NCBI GenBank assembly: GCA_003601775.1
Contig: PIYN01000006.1
Coordinates: forward strand, 1 to 56,252
Reading direction: 5' to 3'
Origin: Candidatus Bathyarchaeota archaeon
GTDB taxonomy: Archaea > Thermoproteota > Bathyarchaeia > TCS64 > PIYN01
DNA length: 56,252 bases
The notes under the pieces are model-generated. The model ran no database searches and was not told the DNA's origin. It saw only the letters and a list, made by a program, of their open reading frames with translations. The position numbers were made by a program, and so were the translations under genes. Positions 14,874 to 22,000 of this stretch are shown here, in pieces (the first letter of the stretch is position 1; each line of letters starts with the position of its first letter).

Positions 14874-16382
14874 GTGACTGAGGCCGTTAGAAAGGCGTTG
14901 AAGGAGGTCCTTACTGCGGGATATCAAATCAGTAAGGATGGATTTGATTTCCTAAAGTCCATAAATGACGAGAGCCTCCTGGAGAATTTGATCCAATACG
15001 CTATTAAGCGGGCTAATGTACTTCCTGAGGAGAAATTTATCTTGGATGAGGAGTTCTTTAGGGGACTACTCGAGGAGATAAACCTCGGAAAAGGGGTAAA
15101 ACAAGAGATCACGGGTAAAGGGGTGACACGTCCTCTCGCAGCGGAGTATGAGGCAGAGATAAAGGTGTTAAAGGATCCCACGAAGGGGATGGCGACGGAG
15201 GGAGACCTCAAGGGCTTCTTAGAATACTTCCGTGATAGATACAAGAGGATGGAGAAGATCTTCAGGAAGAGGATTGATACAAGGGATGTGACGCCGATAA
15301 AGGAGAGTTTAAGGGCTCCTCTGAAATCTAAGTTTAAGATCATAGGGATCATCAGGGATAAAAGGGTCTCAGGCAACAGGTTGTTTATCGAGCTGGAGGA
15401 CTTGGAGTCCTCAGCGACGGTCCTCATCTCTACAACTGGTGAACAGATGCGCAGAGCCCAAGAGCTCTTACTCGACCAAGTCGTGTGTATGGAGGTCTTA
15501 AAATATAGAGAGGCCCTCTTCATCGCAGATGATTTCCTCTGGCCCGATATCCCAGATAGCAAGCCAAAGAGAAGCGAGGTACCTCTCTGCGCTGCGCTGA
15601 TCTCAGATCTCCATATAGGGAGCAAGTTATTTCTCAGGGACCTCTTCCTGAAGTTCCTGAGATGGTTAAGGGGGGAGTTCGGACCCTCTGAGCTGAGGTC
15701 CCTGGCGGGGAGGGTGAAATATCTTGTCATTGCGGGGGACCTCGTCGACGGGATAGGGGTCTACCCAGGGCAGGAAGATGAGTTGGAGGTCGCCGATCTC
15801 CAGAGGCAATATGAGGTTGCGACGGAACTTCTCTCAGCCCTTCCAGATTACATAGAGTTAATCATTATTCCGGGGAACCATGATGCTGTAAGGAAGAGCC
15901 TCCCCCAGCCCGCCATTCCGAAGAGATATGCAGAGAGCCTTCACGAGGATGACCGAGTTACTCTTCTTGGGAACCCTTCAAGGGTCTCTCTTAGCGGGGT
16001 CGAAGTCCTCATCTCCCATGGGAAAGCCCTTGATGATATCCTCACGCAGGTCCCGGGGTTGGACTTCCATAAACCAAAGAAGGGGATGGAGTTCCTCCTG
16101 AGGGGGCGACATCTGGCGCCGATCTACGGGGCTACCACCCCCATAGCCCCTGAGAGGAGGGATTGGATGGTCATAGAGTCGCCGCCAGACATTCTACACA
16201 TGGGGCACGTCCACGTCTTCGACCATGGAAAGTATAAGGAGGTGACCCTCGTGAACTCAGGGACCTGGCAGGAGCAGACCTCCTTCCAAAGGAGAATGGG
16301 ACTAACACCAACCCCTGGGATCGCGGCGGTAGTTGACCTTCAGACCTCTCAAGTGCTCCCTCTCAACTTTAATCTCCTCTGA
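14874..16382 (+). CDS. polB: DNA polymerase II (PolD) small subunit DP1
   Basis: Exonuclease subunit of the D-family polymerase, 502 residues. An N-terminal helical region is followed by an OB fold (about 150-225) and a calcineurin-type phosphoesterase domain with all metal motifs: ISDLHIGS (about 243), IAGDLVDG (about 287), IPGNHDAVRKS (about 333), ISHGKALDD and MGHVHVF (about 444). The intact motifs predict an active Mn-dependent 3'-5' exonuclease. The start is GTG at 14874. Its 3' end overlaps the convergent DUF99 gene by 14 nt. It lies 3.9 kb from, and on the opposite strand to, the DP2 gene. Confidence 0.95.
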   Translation: MTEAVRKALKEVLTAGYQISKDGFDFLKSINDESLLENLIQYAIKRANVLPEEKFILDEEFFRGLLEEINLGKGVKQEITGKGVTRPLAAEYEAEIKVLKDPTKGMATEGDLKGFLEYFRDRYKRMEKIFRKRIDTRDVTPIKESLRAPLKSKFKIIGIIRDKRVSGNRLFIELEDLESSATVLISTTGEQMRRAQELLLDQVVCMEVLKYREALFIADDFLWPDIPDSKPKRSEVPLCAALISDLHIGSKLFLRDLFLKFLRWLRGEFGPSELRSLAGRVKYLVIAGDLVDGIGVYPGQEDELEVADLQRQYEVATELLSALPDYIELIIIPGNHDAVRKSLPQPAIPKRYAESLHEDDRVTLLGNPSRVSLSGVEVLISHGKALDDILTQVPGLDFHKPKKGMEFLLRGRHLAPIYGATTPIAPERRDWMVIESPPDILHMGHVHVFDHGKYKEVTLVNSGTWQEQTSFQRRMGLTPTPGIAAVVDLQTSQVLPLNFNLL

Positions 16383-16932
16383 GCGTCAGGCCCCTCGCGA
16401 TTAAGCGGGCCACCCTCACAGGCTCGGGTATGCGACATAACATCGCCGAGAGGCGTAGGACTTCCTCCGCCCACTGGGAAGAGGCCCCCAGAACCTCGAA
16501 GTAGATAGGAGGCTCATCGGGACGAGTTCGAGTAGAGTGCACGGGGCCAAGGGATTTAATAATATCCCAACGCTCCCTCCAATCATCAAAATGTTTTTCC
16601 AACGCTTCTCGCACCGCCCTGTTATCGGGTCGGTCTCTTATGAAGATGATAATGGGCCGAGAATACTCTTTTAATATTTGTTGAACGTTTATGATATTGA
16701 AGCCGGCGAAGGTGATGCCGCCAAGGAGTATGGCCTCGAAATCCATGTCCCGCAGCATCTCTGAGAGCTTGGACGTGGCATCAAGCCCGTCGACAGTAAT
16801 CGGTGAGACCTTAACCTTCTCAATTTTAGGGCCGAACATCTCCACAGCGCATAGAAGGCAGGTCCCCAGGGTTCGACGATTAAAGGGCCTGAAACTTCCA
16901 TCCTCAACGCCGACGAGACGTAGAAGCCCCAT
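16369..16932 (-). CDS. DUF99 family protein (endonuclease V-like fold)
   Basis: 187 residues from ATG 16932 (an upstream TTG at 16944 is possible). MGLLRLVGVEDGSFRPF, LGGITFAGFNIIN and PIIIFIRDRPDN fit the archaeal DUF99 family, which is related by fold to endonuclease V. No biochemical role is established that I can name with confidence. It converges on and slightly overlaps DP1. The RHH gene upstream on the same strand ends 27 nt before it, so the two could form a short operon. Confidence 0.8.
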   Translation of the reverse strand: MGLLRLVGVEDGSFRPFNRRTLGTCLLCAVEMFGPKIEKVKVSPITVDGLDATSKLSEMLRDMDFEAILLGGITFAGFNIINVQQILKEYSRPIIIFIRDRPDNRAVREALEKHFDDWRERWDIIKSLGPVHSTRTRPDEPPIYFEVLGASSQWAEEVLRLSAMLCRIPEPVRVARLIARGLTLRGD

Positions 16933-16959
16933 GGTCCTGTACAAGATCTCTTCCCTTAA

Positions 16960-17379
16960 CTAATACTTCTCTAACCTTCCGTGGATCTCGGACTTCAAGA
17001 GGAAGAAGTAGTAAAGGTCCCTGGGCGCCTCTACAGTCCCTCCATTAATGATTATGGAACGGATGCAATTCAACGTCTGCTTATCTACATCCTTCTCGAA
17101 GACAAGCCTTCCACTTGTCTCTATAATGAACTCCCCGATCTCTCTATGAAGGTTTAAAATATCCCTCTTCGACAGACGAATGAACCCGTCGTTCTTAACC
17201 TTCTGGATCTCCACACCACCATCATGATACCCCTGGACCTTCTCCCTATTCATCAGATATAACTTGAGGGCTTCATTCACTACATCAGCGACCCGCTTGC
17301 CAGAACGTTTGGCCAGGGAGAAGATCTGATGATAGAGGTCCGTGTCAAGGCCCCGGATGGCTACGGTCTTCCTGGAAAT
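16960..17379 (-). CDS. Ribbon-helix-helix DNA-binding protein with a probable ATT start codon
   Basis: The first ordinary start in frame (GTG at 17280) would delete the DNA-binding domain. The frame continues upstream without a stop and encodes SRKTVAIRGLD, then LYHQIFSLAKRSGKRVADVVNEAL, a clear ribbon-helix-helix (CopG/MetJ-like) domain at residues 2-45. The only plausible initiator is ATT at 17379-17377, placed exactly 6 nt after a strong GAGGAGGG site (17386-17393). That gives 139 residues. The C-terminal half (residues 55-139) is unfamiliar. It is divergent from the winged-helix gene at 17497, with a 14-bp palindrome and a symmetrical TATA between them, so autoregulation is likely. Confidence 0.72.
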   Translation of the reverse strand: MSRKTVAIRGLDTDLYHQIFSLAKRSGKRVADVVNEALKLYLMNREKVQGYHDGGVEIQKVKNDGFIRLSKRDILNLHREIGEFIIETSGRLVFEKDVDKQTLNCIRSIIINGGTVEAPRDLYYFFLLKSEIHGRLEKY

Positions 17380-17405
17380 ATTGTTCCCTCCTCAAGAGTT
17401 TACAA

Positions 17406-17419
17406 GTTAACATGTTAAC
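17406..17419. promoter_or_regulatory. 14-bp palindrome GTTAACATGTTAAC in divergent promoter
   Basis: A perfect palindrome between the RHH gene (minus) and the winged-helix gene (plus). It lies 8 nt from a palindromic TATA box, CTTATAAG (17427-17434), which could serve both directions. On the minus strand it covers the expected transcription start, fitting repression by the RHH protein. Confidence 0.55.
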
Positions 17420-17496
17420 AAGTAATCTTATAAGTTTATTGCCGCCGACAATAAGGTTAGCCAGATTCCTCGCAAGTCCACGGGGTGGGATTACTT

Positions 17497-18153
17497 ATGG
17501 TTAGTACAGATGCATTAGTGGATGCTATCTTCTCTAAGAAAAGGGGGAAGTTACTCTCAGGGAATAGGAAGGACTTGGTTGAGTATAGAGAGATCTTCAG
17601 GAGGTTATTATTATCAGATGAGAGAGATAACCTAAAGAGAGACAGCAGGAAGATCGATCGATTATTTCCATTATGTAAGAGAATCTTCTCCTCAGATTCT
17701 GTGGCGAAGGTCTTCTTGTATCTTTGTCTCCATGGTGCTGCAACGGCGTGGATTCTCCAGGTTAAATTGAATTTGGCTGAAGCGACTGCTTACAGGGCTC
17801 TGAAGCAGCTCAGGACCCTGAATATCATCAAGCCTGCCGTTAGAGTTCCGAAGAAGACGGACTCTAAGGGTGGTCCGAGGCCGACTGTCTGGGCTATCGA
17901 AGGGGCTACGACTGAGGAGATCTCCGAGGCGTTGAAGCTCCATATCAAGATGACCAGCCCCAAGTATCGTATAGCCGAGGAGGTGGCCCAGACGATCTTG
18001 GACAACTATCTCTCCAAGAGGAGAACTCTGGAGATCACCTACAGGGAGATAGTTCTCCAGATAAAGCGGCTTAGAATCCCCTTCAACACCTCCGACATCG
18101 CAGAACTGACCGCCCAATATCTCTACGAGAGGGGCATTCGAATCTGGAGATGA
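17497..18153 (+). CDS. Winged-helix DNA-binding protein
   Basis: 218 residues. An N-terminal charged region is followed by a winged-helix domain at about residues 68-130 (VFLYLCLHGAATAW, LNLAEATAYRALKQLRTLNI, then the wing SKGGPRPTVWAI) and a helical C-terminal half (ISEALKLHIK, EITYREIVLQIKRL). It resembles archaeal transcription regulators in general, and I cannot assign a subgroup. ATG 17497 is preferred over the upstream GTG at 17485 because a G-rich site (GGGGTGGG) sits just before it. It is divergent from the RHH gene. Confidence 0.75.
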   Translation: MVSTDALVDAIFSKKRGKLLSGNRKDLVEYREIFRRLLLSDERDNLKRDSRKIDRLFPLCKRIFSSDSVAKVFLYLCLHGAATAWILQVKLNLAEATAYRALKQLRTLNIIKPAVRVPKKTDSKGGPRPTVWAIEGATTEEISEALKLHIKMTSPKYRIAEEVAQTILDNYLSKRRTLEITYREIVLQIKRLRIPFNTSDIAELTAQYLYERGIRIWR

Positions 18154-18159
18154 GGGGGT

Positions 18160-18453
18160 TTATTGACTCTCTTCGAGCTCTACCTCCTTGCTTATGCTCT
18201 CTAAGACCTTCCACAATTTCTGGAGATAGGTGACCTCCTCTGTCCTGACTTCCGTCCCCAAGTTGAGCACAACACCCCTCTTCTTCTGCTCCTCAAAGAT
18301 CACCTCTAACATGGAGATCTCCTTAGTCAGGAGGTTCACCTTCTTCTCCAGGGCCTTCAGTCTCTTCTCATGTTCCAGCAACGATTGGATTATAAGTAGG
18401 AGGTCTAAGGGATCTTCCTCCAGGGTCATCCTTGTGTCCAACCTGATCTCCAC
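18160..18453 (-). CDS. 97-aa coiled-coil protein of unknown function
   Basis: Mostly helical, with a heptad-like central section (LLEHEKRLKALEKKVNLLTK) followed by VILEEQKKRG-like and acidic C-terminal parts. The GTG start has AGGTAGAGA upstream. It follows FeoB by 93 nt on the same strand and ends 6 nt from the stop of the convergent winged-helix gene. No family is recognised; association with FeoB rests on position only. Confidence 0.55.
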   Translation of the reverse strand: MEIRLDTRMTLEEDPLDLLLIIQSLLEHEKRLKALEKKVNLLTKEISMLEVIFEEQKKRGVVLNLGTEVRTEEVTYLQKLWKVLESISKEVELEESQ

Positions 18454-18546
18454 TCTCTACCTACTCCTTAAGATTGAAAAAACCTCTGTAACCTGTCCTT
18501 TAGTTCCCCGGTTACATGGAGGCTTCATCCATATTTTACTCTCCGG

Positions 18547-20517
18547 TTAGAAGAGGATACCAAGTATCCTATAGAGGACCCCTCCCAAGAGGATGGCGAA
18601 GCCTATCTCCACAAGGGTGATTATCAGGGTCCTTTTGTATCCGAATTCCTTGATGAGGACTGCGATGGTCGCGATGCAGGGTATGTAGACCATGACGACG
18701 GTGGAGTAGACGAACATCTGGACGGGGGTCATAACTGCGGCGAAGTTCGTGGTCCCCATTAGTGAGGCGAGGAGGATCAGGGTCAGTTCCTTTCTCAATA
18801 TCCCAAAGGTGAGGGTGATCCCCGTTGCTGCGGGGAGCCCCAGCCACCCCACTATCACCGGACTCATCACCTTCTCAGCGACGTCCAGAAGCCCTAAGAG
18901 GGAGGAGATCTGTATAACGAAGTTCCCCGCGATCATGATAGGGAAGGCTGTGAAGATGAAATCTTGGAGGCGGAACCAAGTCTTGCTCGCTGTCACGGAG
19001 ATCGTGGGGCGCCTATAGGCGGGCATCTCCATGATGAGCCCCACAGGCTCCCCAGGGGCGGCCTTGAAGGCGATCCTACCCAATAGAAGGATGATGGCGA
19101 AGTCCAGGATGTAGAGGGCTATCGCCCAGTTCGTCCCCATATAGGTCGCGACGAGCCCCATGACGATGACGCTGGTTGCAGCGCAGGGTATGAGGCTCGC
19201 GACGAAGCCGCAGATGAGGCGTTCTCGGTCTGTCTCCATGATTCGGCAGCCGAGGATGGCGGGGACGTTGCACCCGAAGCCCAAGATAAGGGGGATGAAG
19301 CCCTTACCATGGAGCCCGATCTTGTGCATCGCGGCATCCATTAGGAAGGCGATGCGGGGAAGGTATCCACTGTCCTCAAGGATGGAGAGGGCGATATAGA
19401 AGGGGATGATGTAGGGTAGGGCGATGGTGATACCCGCTATGAGGCCCTCAATTATTCCATCCCATATGAGCGTTGCGAGGAACCCCGTGCCGAACCACCC
19501 ATCATATGCGACCTTTACCATATCAAAGAGGGACTCCAAGAGGGCAGTAACGAAATCTCCAAACCTGAAGACGCCATAGAAGAGTGCTGCAACGACGACA
19601 GCCATTATCATGTATCCGAGGACCGGGTGAACCGTAGCCTCTTCAAGTTTCTCGATGAACCCCCGCCTCTTCCTTATCAACTGCTCCGTGCATTCTCTGG
19701 CTATCCTATTCGCGAGGTTATACCTCTCAGAGGCTATAACCGAGGAGACGCTGTGGCCGTGGATCTCCTCGATCTCCGCCCCCAGAGCCTTAACGACCTG
19801 CTCCAACTCCGGTTTCTCACTGTAGACGATCTTCTCGACCTCTTCGTCTCCCTCTAAGAGCTTTATCGCCATCCATCTCGGAGGATAGGGCGATTTGATC
19901 TCTCTCAGGAGGGCGGATAGTTTCTCTATTCTGGCCTCGACCTCTGGACCGCATTTTAACGTGAAGAGGGGACGCACATCCTTCTCGTAGACCTCTATGA
20001 CCTTCTCCACGAGCTCCTCTATCCCCACATTTCTCGGCGCTATGGTCGGCACGACGGGTACGCCGAGCAGCTTCTCCAGCTTTTCATGGTTGACCTTGAT
20101 GCCCTTCTTCTCAGCCATATCTATCTGGTTGAGGGCGATCACCATCCTCGGCGCGATCTCGAGAAGCTGGATGGTGAAGAAGAGGTTTCGCTCCAAGACT
20201 GAGGCATCCACGACGTTGACGACCACATCTGGCTTCTCCACGGCGATGTACTGCCTGCTGATGACCTCCTCTATGGAGTAGGTGGAGAGGGAATAGATCC
20301 CAGGCAGGTCCAAGACGTCTATCGTGTAGCCCCTGTAGCTGAGGGTTCCCTCAGCCCTCTCCACGGTCTTCCCGGGCCAGTTCCCGATGTGCTGGTGGAG
20401 TCCCGTGAGCTGGTTGAAGATGACGCTCTTACCCACGTTAGCGTTCCCAGCGAGGGCTATCCTGATATGCCGCCTCTTCTTATCGTCTTCCCCTTTGCTG
20501 GAGGTCTCCTGGGACAT
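18547..20517 (-). CDS. feoB: Ferrous iron transporter FeoB
   Basis: 656-residue Fe(II) transporter of the cytoplasmic membrane. The N-terminal G domain shows LAGNANVGKSVIFNQLTG (G1, about residue 22), DLPGIYSLS (G3) and NQID (G4). It is followed by a helical spacer and about ten membrane spans with the duplicated gate motif regions (PFYIALSILEDSGYLPRIAF and FGCNVPAILGCR). There is no separate feoA gene: the FeoA-like SH3 domain is fused to the regulator gene upstream. The ATG is preceded by GAGAGG and lies 16 nt after the regulator stop, so the two genes form an operon. Confidence 0.95.
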   Translation of the reverse strand: MSQETSSKGEDDKKRRHIRIALAGNANVGKSVIFNQLTGLHQHIGNWPGKTVERAEGTLSYRGYTIDVLDLPGIYSLSTYSIEEVISRQYIAVEKPDVVVNVVDASVLERNLFFTIQLLEIAPRMVIALNQIDMAEKKGIKVNHEKLEKLLGVPVVPTIAPRNVGIEELVEKVIEVYEKDVRPLFTLKCGPEVEARIEKLSALLREIKSPYPPRWMAIKLLEGDEEVEKIVYSEKPELEQVVKALGAEIEEIHGHSVSSVIASERYNLANRIARECTEQLIRKRRGFIEKLEEATVHPVLGYMIMAVVVAALFYGVFRFGDFVTALLESLFDMVKVAYDGWFGTGFLATLIWDGIIEGLIAGITIALPYIIPFYIALSILEDSGYLPRIAFLMDAAMHKIGLHGKGFIPLILGFGCNVPAILGCRIMETDRERLICGFVASLIPCAATSVIVMGLVATYMGTNWAIALYILDFAIILLLGRIAFKAAPGEPVGLIMEMPAYRRPTISVTASKTWFRLQDFIFTAFPIMIAGNFVIQISSLLGLLDVAEKVMSPVIVGWLGLPAATGITLTFGILRKELTLILLASLMGTTNFAAVMTPVQMFVYSTVVMVYIPCIATIAVLIKEFGYKRTLIITLVEIGFAILLGGVLYRILGILF

Positions 20518-20533
20518 CTTAACCTCTCTCTTG

Positions 20534-21235
20534 TTATGGAGTAGCTGCCTTCACAAAGATCCGTCTCGCAAGGCCTCTTCCAATAGCTAAATTTGCCCCT
20601 CTGACCATGAGCTCTAATGGTCCGTTGAATGGGGCTGAGGCAAGGACCTTCACCCTTGTTCCTTGGGTGAGTCCCATGTCCATGAGTCTCTGAACTGCGG
20701 CCCTGCCTCCACGGATGAAGGCTATCACCCCCTCTTCTCCGACGTTGAGGGCGGTGAGTGGGACGAGTTCTCTACCCTTTCTAACCCTTCTCCTCATTTC
20801 CACACACTCCAGACAACTTGAGACCTCCTTTGAGCAGGGAGGGATCATCTTACCATCATCCGGACATGTATCCGGGTGCTTCAGGACCCTGCAGAGGGCC
20901 TCCTCAACCTCATCCGAGAGGCTGTGCTCTAACTCGCAGGCCTGTTCATGTACCTTCTCTTTATCTATGCCGAGGATGTCTGTGAGGAACCTCTCTAAGA
21001 GTCGATGCTTCCGCATGACCTTCTCAGCCGCGCTCCACCCCTCCTCCGTCAGGTAGGCCCCTCTGTAGGGCGTGTACTGGAGATATCCCCTCTTCTCGAG
21101 TTTCTTCATCATCTCCGTGACGCTTGGCGGGGAGACGCCGATGAGCGAGGCGATCTCCGAGGTCTTCGCGGGGAGTCCCATCTCGTTGAAGTGGTAGATC
21201 GCCTTGAGGTAGTCCTGGACGCTGCGGCTGGGCAT
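20534..21235 (-). CDS. DtxR/MntR-family metal-dependent regulator with FeoA-like domain
   Basis: 233 residues: a winged helix (residues 1-60, SRSVQDYLKAIYHF, IASLIGVSPPSVTEMMKKLE), a dimerisation and metal-binding domain (about 60-130, with HRLLERFLTDILG and CELEHSLSDEVEEAL), a Cys-rich linker (CPDDGKMIPPC, SCLEC) and a C-terminal FeoA/SH3-like domain (about 160-230). It is expected to repress feoB when iron or manganese is sufficient. A DtxR-box-like inverted repeat lies in its promoter (21269-21282). The Cys cluster is common in archaeal members, though its role is unclear. Confidence 0.92.
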   Translation of the reverse strand: MPSRSVQDYLKAIYHFNEMGLPAKTSEIASLIGVSPPSVTEMMKKLEKRGYLQYTPYRGAYLTEEGWSAAEKVMRKHRLLERFLTDILGIDKEKVHEQACELEHSLSDEVEEALCRVLKHPDTCPDDGKMIPPCSKEVSSCLECVEMRRRVRKGRELVPLTALNVGEEGVIAFIRGGRAAVQRLMDMGLTQGTRVKVLASAPFNGPLELMVRGANLAIGRGLARRIFVKAATP

Positions 21236-21268
21236 CCAAGATACTTCCCCCTTTCCCCTTATAAATTT

Positions 21269-21282
21269 TTAGGAGTGCCTAA
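21269..21282. promoter_or_regulatory. TTAGG-4-CCTAA inverted repeat, DtxR-box-like operator
   Basis: The arms TTAGG and CCTAA flank AGTG. The half-sites match the known DtxR/IdeR half-site TTAGG(T). The site abuts the TATA box of the minus-strand dtxR-feoB operon (TTATAAATTTT near 21259-21269) and lies about 20 nt before the TATA box of the divergent ArsR-like gene (CTTATATATTTT near 21301). It could control both directions. Confidence 0.6.
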
Positions 21283-21359
21283 TTTTTTAAGAAGCAAAAC
21301 CCTTATATATTTTATTTTTAACAAAATTATTTCGAAAATTATAGAATTGAGGGGTCGAG

Positions 21360-21890
21360 ATGTCTGAGGATCTGAGGGACGAGCTGAGGCGCCTCAAGGA
21401 AGAGGTTGATAGGCTAAAGGAGGAACTGAAGAAACGTTCTGAGGAGGAGAGGAGGAGGGCCCGGGGCATCTACATCAACCTGGGGGGGATCAGGGACTAT
21501 GTCGAGGAGGTGGTGGAGGGGGTGATGGCGGGGATCAGCGATGAACTTGAGAGGTCTGTCTTCATAGGTCCCCGGGGCGTAAGGATCTGGCGGGGGCGGA
21601 AGAGGGAGGAGATGAGGGTAGATCCGGAGAAGATAGCGTCGGTGATGAGCGCTCTGGGCAATGAACATAGGGTTAGGATTCTTCAGGAACTGGCCTCAGG
21701 TGGTAAGTACATCAGCGAGCTGCAGGAGAAGCTCCCCGAGATCGCCGTAAGTACTCTATCAAACCATTTGAATGTCCTCGAGGGGGTGGGCCTTGTGGTG
21801 CAGGAGAAGGCGCGGGGCCGCTATCTCATCACGATGCCGGGGAGGATCGCTCTGAGGATGGCGGGTCAGATCGCGAGGATTCTTGAGTAG
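21360..21890 (+). CDS. ArsR-like winged-helix regulator with N-terminal coiled coil
   Basis: 176 residues. A strongly charged coiled coil (residues 1-38), a middle region (GIYINLGGIRDYVEEVVEGV; FIGPRGVRIW) and a C-terminal ArsR-type winged helix (about 95-170: MSALGNEHRVRILQELASGG, IAVSTLSNHLNVLEGVGLVV). It is transcribed divergently from the dtxR-feoB operon over a shared DtxR-box-like site, so iron control is possible. The ligand is unknown; the metal-binding Cys pairs of classical ArsR are absent. Confidence 0.82.
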   Translation: MSEDLRDELRRLKEEVDRLKEELKKRSEEERRRARGIYINLGGIRDYVEEVVEGVMAGISDELERSVFIGPRGVRIWRGRKREEMRVDPEKIASVMSALGNEHRVRILQELASGGKYISELQEKLPEIAVSTLSNHLNVLEGVGLVVQEKARGRYLITMPGRIALRMAGQIARILE

Positions 21891-22000
21891 GTATCGGCTG
21901 GGAGGGCTCGTCGTCTTTGGGGCACGACTACATTAGAACTTGATATCTCCCTGGAAATCTTTTTAGAAACTATTGGCGATTTATTCCCTTTGGGTCTGAG

